From Kutzneria sp. CA-103260 (GTDB lineage: Bacteria; Actinomycetota; Actinomycetes; Mycobacteriales; Pseudonocardiaceae), in contig NZ_CP073318.1 in NCBI RefSeq assembly GCF_018263855.1, positions 8,618,001-8,682,000 of the forward strand: a stretch of 64,000 nucleotides of DNA, given 5' to 3'. The notes below the pieces were generated by a model that was given only the letters and a program-made list of their open reading frames with translations, was not told the origin of the DNA and did not search any database. This document shows, one piece after another, positions 8,818 through 17,845 of the stretch. Both the position numbers and the translations under genes were made by a program. Each line of letters opens with the position of its first letter. Positions within the stretch are counted from its first letter, which is position 1.

Positions 8818-10017
8818 CTAGCGGAGCTGTTCGGTCACCCGATCGGCCACGTGCCGCCCGATCTCCAGCGAGCTCGTCGCCGCCGGTGACGGCGCGTTGA
8901 GCACGTGGACCTGCCGCTGCGCCAGCTCGAACAGGAAGTCGTCGACCAGGGACCCGTCCGGCAGCATGGCCTGCGCCCGGACACCGGCCTCGGCCGGCAC
9001 CAGGTCCTCAGCGCTCACCCGCGGCACCAGCCGGGCCAGGCTGTCGGCGAACCGCCGCTTGGACAGCGACCGCACCACTTCCTGGATGCCGGTCTTGCCG
9101 TACTTGCGGGCCAGCTTCCAGGTGCCGGGGAAGGACAGCGTGTCGGCCAGGTCGGCCGGCGAGATGTCGCGCCAGCGGTAGCCCTCGCGGCGCAGCGCCA
9201 GCACGGCGTTCGGGCCGGCGTGCACGGAGCCGTCGATCATGCGCGTGAGGTGCACGCCCAGGAACGGGAAGGCCGGGTCGGGCACCGGGTAGATCAGGCC
9301 GTTGACCAGACTCCGGGCCGCCGGCCGCAGCTCGTAGTACTCGCCGCGGAACGGCACGATGCGGGCCTTGGGCCGGCGGCCGGCCAGCTTGGCCACCCGG
9401 TCGGCGTGCAGGCCGGCGCAGTTGACCAGCACCTTGGCCCGGACCACGCCGCGCTCGGTGGCCACCTCGACGGCCGAGCTGCTCTCCCTGATCGCCAGCG
9501 CCGGGCTGGCGCTCCACAGCTCGGCGCCGTTGTCCACCAGCCGGTCGGCCAGGACCTGACAGACCGCCTTGTAGTCGATGATGCCGGTGCTCTCCACCCG
9601 CAGCGCCGCCACGCACTGCACCTCGGGCTCGTACTCCCGGGCCTCCGCCGCGGTGATCGTGCGGGCCGGCACGCCGTTGGCCTTCGCCCGCTCGGCCAAC
9701 ACGTTCAGCGGCCCAATCTCCTCACCGCTGACCGCGACCACGAGCTTTCCGTTGACCTGGTGGGCAATTCCGTGCTCGCGAGCGAAGTCCACAATGGACC
9801 TGTTGCCGTCCACGCACATCCGGGCCTTGAGGCTGCCCGGCTTGTAGTACAGGCCAGCGTGGATCACGCCGCTGTTGTGCCCGGTCTGGTGGGCGGCCCA
9901 GGTCGTTTCCTTCTCCAGCAGCACGACCTTGTGGCCCCGGTTGACCGCCAGCTCGTACGCGGTGGCCAGGCCGACGATGCCGCCGCCGATGACGCAGACG
10001 TCCGCGACGGCGACCAT
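8818..10017 (-). CDS. lhgO: L-2-hydroxyglutarate oxidase-like FAD enzyme
   Basis: 399-residue DAO-family flavoprotein. The FAD motif GGGIVGLATAYE begins at residue 11, followed by the typical TGHNSGVIHAGLYYKPGS segment and a C-terminal PFLGVHLTRMIDG. These match LhgO, which oxidises L-2-hydroxyglutarate to 2-oxoglutarate and feeds electrons to quinone. The start is the ATG at 10017-10015, sharing one base with the TGA of the upstream glycosyltransferase (TGATG). A metabolite-repair enzyme inside a glycan operon is unexpected, so a different 2-hydroxyacid or sugar-acid substrate should be kept open. Confidence 0.82.
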   Translation of the reverse strand: MVAVADVCVIGGGIVGLATAYELAVNRGHKVVLLEKETTWAAHQTGHNSGVIHAGLYYKPGSLKARMCVDGNRSIVDFAREHGIAHQVNGKLVVAVSGEEIGPLNVLAERAKANGVPARTITAAEAREYEPEVQCVAALRVESTGIIDYKAVCQVLADRLVDNGAELWSASPALAIRESSSAVEVATERGVVRAKVLVNCAGLHADRVAKLAGRRPKARIVPFRGEYYELRPAARSLVNGLIYPVPDPAFPFLGVHLTRMIDGSVHAGPNAVLALRREGYRWRDISPADLADTLSFPGTWKLARKYGKTGIQEVVRSLSKRRFADSLARLVPRVSAEDLVPAEAGVRAQAMLPDGSLVDDFLFELAQRQVHVLNAPSPAATSSLEIGRHVADRVTEQLR

Positions 10018-10901
10018 CAGCCGTTGCCGAACGCGTGCTTGGCCAGCGCCTTGGCCACGTCGCCCTGCCCGCCCTTCACGGCGGTGGGCAGCAGCGTCAG
10101 CGCGTGCAGCCGGGACGCGGAGTGCACCCGGGCGGCCCGCTCGGCTTTCTTCCAGCCACGCGCCCGCATCCGGTCGGCGGCGCCGCTGTAGAGCAGCCGC
10201 TCCTCGGTGAACCGGTCCCCGTCCAGCGCCATCTTGGAGGAGACGCTGCCCAGGTGCCGGCGGTAGTGGAAGCAGACCGTGTCGTCGATGACCATCTGCT
10301 CGCCGCGCTCGATCAGCTCCAGCTCCAGGGCCAGGTCCTGAGTGGTGCGCAGCTCGGGCCGGAAGCCGACGGCCCGGATCGCCTCGGTGCGCCAGCAGAT
10401 CGACGGGAAGTACAGCCAGTTGCCGCGCAGCAGGCTGGCCGCGAGCTCCTCGCCGCCCATCACCCGCCGGCCCTCCACCCTGGGCGCGTACAGCCGCTTC
10501 TTCACCTCGTCGGTCAGGCCGCTGACCAGCTTGCCGTGCTCGTCGATGACCTCGACGCCGGGCTGGATCATGCCGACGCCCGGGTGGTCCTTGGCCACCG
10601 ACAGCACCGTGCCCACGTAGTTGGGCAGCATGATGTCGTCGGCCCCGAGCATCACCATCAGGTCGTACTCGGCCAGGTCCAGACACTTGGTGAAGTTCCC
10701 GGTGACGCCCAGGTTCTGCTCGTTGCGGTAGTAGCGCACCCGCTCGTCGTCCAGCGACTCGAACCAGCCCGGCACGTCGGGGTGGGCCGTGTCGTCGACG
10801 ACGGTCAGCCGCCAGCCGGCGTCGGTCTGGGCGCGCACGCTGTTCACGGCGGCCTGCATCAGGGCGACGTCGCCGTAGTAGGGCAGCATGATGTCGATCA
10901 T
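10017..10901 (-). CDS. family 2 glycosyltransferase
   Basis: 294-residue GT-A protein with IMLPYYGDV at the N-terminus, VVDDTAHPD, and the metal-site region MLGADDIMLPNY in place of the usual DxD. The rest resembles GT2 enzymes of surface polysaccharide loci, with HYRRHLGSVS toward the C-terminus. No membrane segment is evident. It is coupled to the downstream lhgO-like gene by a TGATG overlap and follows the HAD gene by 42 bases. The transferred sugar is unknown. Confidence 0.83.
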   Translation of the reverse strand: MIDIMLPYYGDVALMQAAVNSVRAQTDAGWRLTVVDDTAHPDVPGWFESLDDERVRYYRNEQNLGVTGNFTKCLDLAEYDLMVMLGADDIMLPNYVGTVLSVAKDHPGVGMIQPGVEVIDEHGKLVSGLTDEVKKRLYAPRVEGRRVMGGEELAASLLRGNWLYFPSICWRTEAIRAVGFRPELRTTQDLALELELIERGEQMVIDDTVCFHYRRHLGSVSSKMALDGDRFTEERLLYSGAADRMRARGWKKAERAARVHSASRLHALTLLPTAVKGGQGDVAKALAKHAFGNG

Positions 10902-10943
10902 CGGGTTGGCTCTCCTCGTCGGATGGCCGCCATCATGCCGTAC

Positions 10944-11756
10944 TCAGAACCAGCGTTCGAGGACGAGGGCCACCCCGTCCTCGGAGTTGGGTCCGGTCAC
11001 CTCGTCGGCCGCGGCGATCGCCTCCGGGTGGGCGTTGGCCATCGCCACCCCGTGCCCGGCCCAGGACAGCATCGGCACGTCGTTGGGCATGTCGCCGAAG
11101 GCCACCACGTCCGCCGCGGCCACGCCGAGGCGCTGGGCCACGTCGGCCAGGCCGGTGCCCTTGGTGACGCCGGCGGCGGCGATCTCGATCAGCCCGTTGT
11201 TGCTGGAGTAGGTGACCGCGACCTCGTCGCCCAGCACCGCGGTGGCCGCCTCGGCCATCTGCCCGCTGGTCATGTCCGGGTGCCGGGCCAGCATCTTGAT
11301 CGCCGACTTGCCCAGCACCTCGCCGCGCGGCGCGGCCGCCGAGTCCGGATTGGGCCACGGGTGCAGGTAGCCGGGCTCGGCCAGGAACTGCTCGTTCGCC
11401 CCGTCCATGGCCGTCTCGCCGACCCGCTCGGTGGCCAGCCGGCAACCGGGTATGGCCGTCAGCAGTGCACGTGCATATTCATGGAGCGCGACGGCGTCGA
11501 TCTCGCGCTTCTCGAGCACGCGGTCGGCTCCGATGTCGTAGAGCACCGCGCCGTTGGCGCAGACGGCGTACCCGGTCACGCCGGCCTGCTCGGCCACCCG
11601 GGGCACCCAGCGCGGCGGACGGCCGGTGACCAGCACGAACGACACCCCGTCGGCCAGCACGCGGGCGATCACGGCGGCCGTGCGCGGCGTGATGTCCTCG
11701 GCCGGCGAGAGCAGGGTGCCATCCACATCGGAGGCGACAAGTCGAGGCTTCTGCAC
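10944..11756 (-). CDS. HAD-superfamily phosphatase, Cof type
   Basis: 270-residue haloacid-dehalogenase phosphatase. Motif I SDVDGTLLSP has nucleophile Asp10 and acid Asp12, motif II is VTGRPP, and motif IV is FGDMPNDVPML. A large cap lies between motifs II and III, as in the Cof/YbiV sugar-phosphate phosphatases. The GTG at 11756 is the only start directly before motif I; an ATG at 11764 is out of frame. It may head the leftward glycan operon, as the next gene starts 42 bases later. Substrate unknown. Confidence 0.85.
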   Translation of the reverse strand: MQKPRLVASDVDGTLLSPAEDITPRTAAVIARVLADGVSFVLVTGRPPRWVPRVAEQAGVTGYAVCANGAVLYDIGADRVLEKREIDAVALHEYARALLTAIPGCRLATERVGETAMDGANEQFLAEPGYLHPWPNPDSAAAPRGEVLGKSAIKMLARHPDMTSGQMAEAATAVLGDEVAVTYSSNNGLIEIAAAGVTKGTGLADVAQRLGVAAADVVAFGDMPNDVPMLSWAGHGVAMANAHPEAIAAADEVTGPNSEDGVALVLERWF

Positions 11757-11810
11757 CCCACCATCGTGCCCTGCCTGCGGCCCGCGATGCGCCCCGTTAC
11801 TGTCCGAAGG

Positions 11811-12695
11811 GTGCGCGTTGGCATTGTGATCCTCCCCGAACACCGCTGGTGGGTGGCCGAGCCGAAGTGGCGGACGGCCGAGGAGTACGGGTTCGACCAC
11901 GCCTGGACCTACGACCACCTCGGCTGGCGGTCGCTGGTCGACGGACCGTGGTTCGGGGCGGTACCCACGCTCACCGCGGCCGCCATGGTCACCTCGCGGA
12001 TCCGGCTGGGCCTGATGGTCGCCTCGCCGAACTTCCGGCACCCGGTGCCGTTCGCCCGCGAGCTGACCACCCTGGACGACGTCTCCGACGGGCGTTTCAC
12101 GCTCGGCGTCGGCGCCGGCGGGCTGGGCGGCTACGACACCGAGGTCCTCGGCTCAGAGCCGCTGACCGCCGGGCAGCGGGCCGGCCGGTTCGAGGAGTTC
12201 GTGGAGCTGTTGGACAAGCAGCTCACCACGCCCCTGACAACCTGGCGGGGCAAGTGGTACGAGGCCGTGCAGGCGCGGTCCGCCCCCGGCTGCGTGCAGT
12301 CGCCGCGGCTGCCGTTCGTGGTCGCGGCCAACGGCCCGCGGACCATGCGGCTGGCCGCCCGCTTCGGCAACGGCTGGGTCACCACCGGCACCGACAAGCG
12401 GGACGACGTGGAGCAGTGGTGGGCCGGCGTGGCCGAGGCGTCGGCCCGGATGGACGAGGCGATCGCCGCCACCGATCGTCGGATCGGCAAGCTGGATCGA
12501 TACCTCCAGGCCGACGCCTGCCCGGAGTTCGTGCTGTCCAGCCGGGGCCTCTACGAGGACACCCTGGGCCGGGCCGGCGAGCTCGGCTTCACCGACGTGG
12601 TGGCGCCGTGGCCGCGGCACGACGGGGTGTACGCCGGGGCCGAGGCGGTGTTAGAAGAGGTGGCGGCCGAGGTGCTGCCCAAACTTGTCACCTGA
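11811..12695 (+). CDS. LLM-class F420-dependent oxidoreductase
   Basis: About 294 residues with the luciferase-like TIM-barrel signature: VGIVILPEHRWW at the start, EYGFDHAWTYDH, RIRLGLMVASP and FTLGVGAGG. Such enzymes use F420 or FMN in actinomycetes. The substrate cannot be predicted. GTG 11811 is chosen because family members usually begin immediately before this segment; an in-frame ATG at 11787 is possible. The 54 bases to the divergent HAD gene hold both promoters. A small hairpin (12687-12704) surrounds the stop codon. Confidence 0.85.
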   Translation: MRVGIVILPEHRWWVAEPKWRTAEEYGFDHAWTYDHLGWRSLVDGPWFGAVPTLTAAAMVTSRIRLGLMVASPNFRHPVPFARELTTLDDVSDGRFTLGVGAGGLGGYDTEVLGSEPLTAGQRAGRFEEFVELLDKQLTTPLTTWRGKWYEAVQARSAPGCVQSPRLPFVVAANGPRTMRLAARFGNGWVTTGTDKRDDVEQWWAGVAEASARMDEAIAATDRRIGKLDRYLQADACPEFVLSSRGLYEDTLGRAGELGFTDVVAPWPRHDGVYAGAEAVLEEVAAEVLPKLVT

Positions 12696-12823
12696 TCGGG
12701 TGACACGTGGAACTGACTCCCGTCCGGCGGCGTCGTACTTCATGCAGACCGGGGCGAGGGGAAACACCGGGACCTCCGCGGCGCGTCGTTCGGGGCGAAC
12801 AGCGACGCAGGGGATCGGATAAC

Positions 12824-12872
12824 CACGTGCGGCCCGCACCTGATCTCGGGGACCGGGTGCGGGCCGCACGTG
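12824..12872. terminator. convergent terminator hairpin
   Basis: Perfect 17-bp inverted repeat CACGTGCGGCCCGCACC with its complement, separated by 15 bases, followed by TTT on the plus strand. It lies in the 190-base gap between the rightward LLM gene and the leftward serS and is well placed to stop both. The rest of the gap shows only the weaker hairpin at 12687-12704. Confidence 0.8.
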
Positions 12873-12884
12873 TTTCGCCGTCGG

Positions 12885-14144
12885 CTACGGCTTGAGCACC
12901 TCGACGCCGCCGACGTACGGACGCAACGCCTCGGGCACTCGCACCGAGCCGTCGGCCTGCTGGTGGTTCTCCATGATCGCGACGATCCAGCGGGTCGTCG
13001 CCAGGGTTCCGTTGAGCGTGGCCACCGTCTGCGGCTTGCCGTCCGCGTCCCGGTGGCGGATGTTCAGCCGGCGCGCCTGGAAGGTGGTGCAGTTCGAGGT
13101 CGAGGTCACCTCGCGGTAGGTCTGCTGGCTCGGGACCCAGGCCTCGCAGTCGTACTTGCGGGCGGCCGACGCGCCCAGGTCGCCGCTGGCGGTGTCGATC
13201 ACCCGGTAGGGCAGCTCGACCTTGGCCAGCATCTCCTCCTCCCAGGCCAGCAGCCGCTGGTGCTCCTCGGCGGCCAGCTCCGGTGGGCAGTAGGAGAACA
13301 TCTCGACCTTGTCGAACTGGTGCACACGGATGATGCCGCGGGTGTCCTTGCCGTACGAGCCGGCCTCGCGGCGGTAGCAGGACGACCAGCCGGCGTAGCG
13401 CTTCGGACCGTTCGACAGGTCCAGGATCTCGTCGCTGTGGTACCCGGCCAGCGGCACCTCCGAGGTGCCGACCAGGAACAGGTCGTCGTCGCGCAGCCGG
13501 TAGACCTCGCTGGCGTGCGCGCCGAGGAAGCCGGTGCCCTCCATGATCTCCGGACGGACCAGCGACGGCGTGATCATCGGTGTGAAGCCGGCCGCGACCG
13601 CCTGCTGCACGGCCATGCTGAGCAGGCCGATCTGCAGCTGCGCGCCGATGCCGGTGAGGAAGTAGAAGCGCGAGCCCGAGACCTTGGCCCCGCGCTCCAT
13701 GTCGACCGCGCCCAGCGACTCCATGATCTCCAGGTGGTCGCGCGGGGTGAAGTCGAACTCCCGCGGCGTGCCCACGTGCTTGAGCACCACGTAGTCGTCC
13801 TCGCCGCCCTCGGGCACACCCGGCTCGACGATGTTCTGGATCCGCTTCTGCGCGTCGATCAGCGCGGTGTCGGCCTCGGACTGCTCGGCCTCGGCCGCCT
13901 TCACCTCGGCCGCCAGCTCCTTGCCCTTGGCCAGCAACGCTGTGCGCTCGTCCCCCTGAGCCCGGCCGACCTGCTTGCCCAGCGCCTTCTGCTCGCCCCG
14001 CAGGGAGTCGGCCCGGGACACCGCGGAACGCCGCCGCTCGTCGGCGGACAGCAGCGCGTCCACCAACGACGGGTCCTCGCCCCGTGCGCGCTGAGACGCA
14101 CGGACCGCTTCCGGGTTCTCCCGCAGCGTCCTGAGGTCAATCAC
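12885..14144 (-). CDS. serS: seryl-tRNA synthetase
   Basis: 419-residue class II aminoacyl-tRNA synthetase that charges tRNA-Ser. It begins MIDLRTLRENPE and has the antiparallel coiled-coil arm at about 25-105. Class II motif 2 is around SSCYRREAGSYG, and motif 3 near the C-terminus is LNGTLATTRWIVAIMEN. The GTG start at 14144 matches the conserved family N-terminus. It is an isolated essential gene bounded by the terminator downstream. Confidence 0.97.
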   Translation of the reverse strand: MIDLRTLRENPEAVRASQRARGEDPSLVDALLSADERRRSAVSRADSLRGEQKALGKQVGRAQGDERTALLAKGKELAAEVKAAEAEQSEADTALIDAQKRIQNIVEPGVPEGGEDDYVVLKHVGTPREFDFTPRDHLEIMESLGAVDMERGAKVSGSRFYFLTGIGAQLQIGLLSMAVQQAVAAGFTPMITPSLVRPEIMEGTGFLGAHASEVYRLRDDDLFLVGTSEVPLAGYHSDEILDLSNGPKRYAGWSSCYRREAGSYGKDTRGIIRVHQFDKVEMFSYCPPELAAEEHQRLLAWEEEMLAKVELPYRVIDTASGDLGASAARKYDCEAWVPSQQTYREVTSTSNCTTFQARRLNIRHRDADGKPQTVATLNGTLATTRWIVAIMENHQQADGSVRVPEALRPYVGGVEVLKP

Positions 14145-14193
14145 CCGGAGAAATCTACAGCGTCGTTGAAGGTCGACTCCTCCGGATATCCGC

Positions 14194-14619
14194 TCAGCTG
14201 ATGGCGACCGCGACGACCAGCCCGAGCGACACGTTGGCCGCGGCCACCACGAGGCTGGCCGGGGTGAACTTCTCGGCGGCCAACATGCCGCCGATGTCCA
14301 GCCGCAGCACGAACTCGAAGACCCGCATCACCAGCACCTGGGCGATGATGCCGACCAGGCCGAACACCAGCGAGGTGATCAGCCCGTCGGACAGCTTCGC
14401 CGGCGAGAACCAGATGGTCACCACCACGATGAAGGCGATGCTGAACAGACCCGACGCGGTCACGACGGCCGCGTTCGGCCGACCCTCGCGGACCAGCTGC
14501 GACAGCTTGCCCGGGGTGGTCCAGTCGATGACGTAGAAACCGGCCACCATCAGCACCAGGCCGATCACCGCGTACAGCGCGATGGCTCCGATGCCCTGGC
14601 CCAGCGATGCGATCGTCAT
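14194..14619 (-). CDS. DUF350 (UPF0719) inner-membrane protein
   Basis: 141 residues with four hydrophobic segments, matching the DUF350 architecture (a two-helix unit repeated). Features include FYVIDWTTPGKLSQL after helix 1 and polar turns between segments. DUF350 proteins are often encoded beside glutathionylspermidine-synthase-like ligases, as here (13-base gap from the upstream ligase gene), but their role is unknown. Confidence 0.85.
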   Translation of the reverse strand: MTIASLGQGIGAIALYAVIGLVLMVAGFYVIDWTTPGKLSQLVREGRPNAAVVTASGLFSIAFIVVVTIWFSPAKLSDGLITSLVFGLVGIIAQVLVMRVFEFVLRLDIGGMLAAEKFTPASLVVAAANVSLGLVVAVAIS

Positions 14620-14632
14620 GGTCGCGCAGTAT

Positions 14633-15799
14633 TCACGACTCGAGGATGCGGTGCGGCACGAAAGCGGCCCCGTCGTCGGTCACAAGTCCGACACTTTCCC
14701 TGATCCCGAGACCGGCGGCCGTGTCGTTGACGATCCAGGCCCCCAGCACCGGCCGGTAGCCGCCGAACTCGGGCAGCGGGTCGAAGAGCTGGTAGACGTA
14801 GCCCTCACGGCCGTACACGCCGCCGGTCTGCGTCTCGTAGCCCGGGGCCACGATCTGCACGTTCGCGCCCTCCCGGCCCAGCAGCGGCTTGCGCACGTAC
14901 TCGGTGAGCATGCCCGGGTCGTTCAGGTAGGCCGGCAGCAGGTTGGGGTGGCCGGGGTACATCTCCCACAGCACCGCCAGCAGCGCCTTGTTGGACAGCA
15001 GCATCTTCCACAGCGGCTCGATCCACAGCGTGCCCGGCAGCGACTCGACCGCGAAGCGGCCGAACTCCTCCTCGGTCACCCACTCCCACGGGTAGAGCTT
15101 CACCACCGTGTTCATCGGCGCCTCTTCGAGGTCGACGAACCGCTTGAGCAGCCGGTCCCAGCCGATGTCCTCGATGGCCAGGCCGACGGTGTCCAGGCCG
15201 GCCGCCGCGGCCGTCTCCTGCAGGTACGAGACGGTGACGTGGTCCTCGCCCGAGGTGTCGCCGCCGGACCAGGTGAAGTGCAGCTCGTTGGACGGCAGCA
15301 GGTCCTTGACCTCGGCCCAGCGCTCGACCAGCTTCTCGTGGATCGAGTTCCACTGGTCGTCGTCGGGGTGCAGGTCGGTCTTCCAGTTCCACTGGATGAT
15401 CGACGCCTCCACCAGCGAGGTCGGCGTATCGGCGTTGTACTCCAGCAACTTGGCCGGGCCGGTGGCGTCGTAGCGCAGGTCGAAGCGGCCGTAGACGTGC
15501 GGGTCCCGGCGCTTCCAGGACTCGGCCACCGCCGGCCAGATCCACTCCGGCAGCGCGAAGTCCCGGTACCGCTCAGTGGTCACCACGTTGTCGACGGCCG
15601 CCAGGCACATCGAGTGCAGCAGCTCCACGTCGGCTTCCAGGGAGAGGATCTCGTCCATCTCGAAGACGTAGTGCGCCGACTCGTCCCAGTAGGGCCGCTG
15701 CGCGCCGTTCGCGCCGACCGAGGGCGAGCCGAACACCAGGCCCTGCTCGGCCACGGTCTGCTGCCAGTTCGGCCGTGGCCGTGAGGTCTCCCGCCGCAC
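14633..15799 (-). CDS. glutathionylspermidine synthase-family ATP-grasp ligase
   Basis: 388 residues resembling the C-terminal synthetase domain of E. coli Gsp: ATP-grasp-like segments with LLEYNADTPTSLVEASI, NELHFTWSGGDTSGEDH, VKLYPWEWV and KPLLGREGANVQIV. Known members ligate peptides to polyamines. Actinomycetes do not generally make glutathionylspermidine, so the substrate here is probably another amine or peptide. GTG 15799 starts three bases after the stop of the upstream Gly/Ser-rich membrane protein, and DUF350 follows, giving a three-gene unit. Confidence 0.82.
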   Translation of the reverse strand: MRRETSRPRPNWQQTVAEQGLVFGSPSVGANGAQRPYWDESAHYVFEMDEILSLEADVELLHSMCLAAVDNVVTTERYRDFALPEWIWPAVAESWKRRDPHVYGRFDLRYDATGPAKLLEYNADTPTSLVEASIIQWNWKTDLHPDDDQWNSIHEKLVERWAEVKDLLPSNELHFTWSGGDTSGEDHVTVSYLQETAAAAGLDTVGLAIEDIGWDRLLKRFVDLEEAPMNTVVKLYPWEWVTEEEFGRFAVESLPGTLWIEPLWKMLLSNKALLAVLWEMYPGHPNLLPAYLNDPGMLTEYVRKPLLGREGANVQIVAPGYETQTGGVYGREGYVYQLFDPLPEFGGYRPVLGAWIVNDTAAGLGIRESVGLVTDDGAAFVPHRILES

Positions 15800-15802
15800 T
15801 GC

Positions 15803-16462
15803 TCAGCTGCCCCCGCTCGTGCCCGAACTCCCGTGGCTGGACGACCCGCTGTCGCCGCCGCTCCCCCCGCTAGTGTGACTGCCCCCGCTGGACCCGCTGC
15901 TGCCGCTCTTCACGCCGAAGCCGCCGCGCGAGATGGTCGAGCCGCTGGAGGTCTTGACCGTGGTGTTGCCGCTGGGGGCGGTGGTCGTGCCGCCGACCGC
16001 GTGCTGGCCGATGCTGCCACTGCCGCCGTAGTAGTAGTGGTACTGCCGCCCGCCCGGGAAGATGAAGAACCCGCCCGGGTTGTAGTAGCCGCCGTTGCCG
16101 GCGAAGTAGGCCGAGTTGGTGTTGCAGTAGTCGTCGTTGACGACCACGCCGCTGTCGTCGGTGCAGCGGGCCGTGACCTCCTGCGACGGGCTGGACAGCG
16201 CGTAGCCGGCCGCCACGATGCCGACCAGGCCGACCGTGACGCCGCCGCCGATCAGCACCCGCTTGCGGATCTTCTTCTTGCGCGCGAGGGCCGCCTGCTC
16301 GACTTCCTCCTGCGCTGCCCGCTCGCGCTCCTCCTCGGCCGCCCGCTCGCGCGCCCTGCGCTCCGCGAGCGTGGGCTCACGCGGCGTGGTCGAGGCGTCC
16401 TGGAACCGCATCTTCCCCGGTTTGGGCTGCTCAGCCTCGTCGGGGAGCTCTTCGTCCGCCAT
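15803..16462 (-). CDS. single-pass membrane protein with Gly/Ser-rich C-terminus
   Basis: 219 residues. A highly charged, likely helical N-terminal region (about 30-70, many Glu/Arg/Ala) precedes one membrane helix (about 72-92). After it comes an outside segment containing CTDDSGVVVNDDYC, a Tyr/Gly-rich patch and a Gly/Ser/Thr-rich tail from about residue 150. The ATG at 16462 is fixed by an AGGAGG eight bases upstream. It leads the unit with the Gsp-like ligase and DUF350. I do not recognise a family; similar short-tailed proteins accompany this ligase in actinomycetes. Confidence 0.75.
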   Translation of the reverse strand: MADEELPDEAEQPKPGKMRFQDASTTPREPTLAERRARERAAEEERERAAQEEVEQAALARKKKIRKRVLIGGGVTVGLVGIVAAGYALSSPSQEVTARCTDDSGVVVNDDYCNTNSAYFAGNGGYYNPGGFFIFPGGRQYHYYYGGSGSIGQHAVGGTTTAPSGNTTVKTSSGSTISRGGFGVKSGSSGSSGGSHTSGGSGGDSGSSSHGSSGTSGGS

Positions 16463-16520
16463 GGTCGCCCTCCTGCTGTGCACGGTACCTACTCCCGGCC
16501 CGCCGGTCCGCACGGGCATC

Positions 16521-17489
16521 ATGGATGTGATGCCTGAAATCGCTGAGTGGTTTCATCCGAAACGGCGGACCGGCCAGACCCGGCTGCTGATGGTGGGCGC
16601 CTTCGTCGGCGCCCTGGTCGTGCTGACCTCGAGCACGCTGTTCTCGTGGCCGGTCAACGGCGGGCCCGCGAGCGCGGCCAACGACCCCAACGCGGCGTTC
16701 GACGCCCCCGACGGCAGCTGCCTGGTGTGGCCGGCCGGCACCACCGACATCAGCAAGGTGGACTGCTCGGCCAAGCACCTGTTCGAGATCGCCGGCACCG
16801 TCGACCTGACGTCCAAGTACCCGGCCGGCGCCCCGTTCCCGGACGGCACCCTGTGGCAGAAGATCGCCCAGGACAACTGCGCGCCGGTGGCGAGCAAGTA
16901 CATGTCCGGCAAGCTCGACCCCAACGGCAAGTACTCGGTCAACGCCCTCAACCCCACCGCCCAGCAGTGGTCCGGCGGGGCCCGCACCATCCGCTGCGGC
17001 CTGCAGTTCGCCGGCCACGGCGGGGCGCTGCAGCTGACCACCGGCTCGGCCAAGACCTCCGACCAGTCGGCGATCTACCCGGTCGGCACCTGCCTGGGCA
17101 TCAAGGACAAGGACGTCAGCGACCCCGTGCCGTGCACCTCCGGGCACTCCTACGAGATCGTCGGCATCGTCGACCTCAAGGCCCAGTTCCCGGACGGCTT
17201 CCCCAGCGACGACCAGCAGCAGACGGCGCTGTCCACCCGCTGCGTGCAGGCCGCCAACGACTACACCGGCGGCTTCGACCTGAACAAGAACCAGCTCGGG
17301 CTGACCTGGGACAACGTCAAGCAGGACAGCTGGAACCTGGGCTCCACCAAGGTCAACTGCAAGATCGGCCAGAAGCTGGCCGACGGCAGCGGCCTGCAGA
17401 CCATCACCAACTCGGTGAAGGACCGCGGCCGGGCCGCCGGGGCCACCCCCAGCAGCACCTCGACCAGTACACCCCCGGCCGGCGGCTGA
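16521..17489 (+). CDS. septum-formation family membrane-anchored protein
   Basis: 322 residues: a short cytoplasmic N-terminus, one membrane helix at about 22-45 (LLMVGAFVGALVVLTSSTLF), then two related outside repeats. Each has a cysteine-containing GSCLVWPAG.../GTCLGIKDKD... start, an H-x-F/Y-E-I (AKHLFEIAGTV / SGHSYEIVGIV) and further cysteines. This matches the Septum_form domain found with actinobacterial division proteins. The tail is Ser/Thr/Pro-rich. Starts at 16521, 16527 or 16530 are possible. Its stop shares one base with the next ATG. Confidence 0.8.
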   Translation: MDVMPEIAEWFHPKRRTGQTRLLMVGAFVGALVVLTSSTLFSWPVNGGPASAANDPNAAFDAPDGSCLVWPAGTTDISKVDCSAKHLFEIAGTVDLTSKYPAGAPFPDGTLWQKIAQDNCAPVASKYMSGKLDPNGKYSVNALNPTAQQWSGGARTIRCGLQFAGHGGALQLTTGSAKTSDQSAIYPVGTCLGIKDKDVSDPVPCTSGHSYEIVGIVDLKAQFPDGFPSDDQQQTALSTRCVQAANDYTGGFDLNKNQLGLTWDNVKQDSWNLGSTKVNCKIGQKLADGSGLQTITNSVKDRGRAAGATPSSTSTSTPPAGG

Positions 17490-17839
17490 TGGCCTTCACG
17501 ATGACCGACCAGCGCTTCGAGGAGCTGGTCGGTGAGGCCCTCGACCTCATCCCGCCGCGGCTGGCCGAGGCCATGGACAACGTCGTCATCCTGGTCGAGG
17601 ACCGCAATCCCGAGGACCCGTCGCTGCTCGGCCTCTACCACGGCATCGCCCTGACCGAGCGGACCAGCCACTACGGCTTCGCCCTGCCCGACCGCATCTT
17701 CATCTACCGCCGGGCCATCCTCGACATCTGCGAGTCCGAGGACGACGTCATCGACGAGGTGGCCATCACCGTGGTGCACGAGATCGCCCACCACTTCGGC
17801 ATCGACGACCACACCCTGCACGATCTGGGCTGGGGCTGA
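17489..17839 (+). CDS. zincin-like metallopeptidase
   Basis: 116-residue soluble protein with the zinc-binding HEIAHHFGID near residues 99-108 and a downstream Asp/His pair, typical of the small possible-metallopeptidase family (PF06262-like). It starts inside the stop of the preceding septum-formation gene (TGATG), suggesting coupling. The natural substrate of this family is unknown. It ends six bases from the convergent phosphatase gene. Confidence 0.88.
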   Translation: MAFTMTDQRFEELVGEALDLIPPRLAEAMDNVVILVEDRNPEDPSLLGLYHGIALTERTSHYGFALPDRIFIYRRAILDICESEDDVIDEVAITVVHEIAHHFGIDDHTLHDLGWG

Positions 17840-17845
17840 CGCCCG

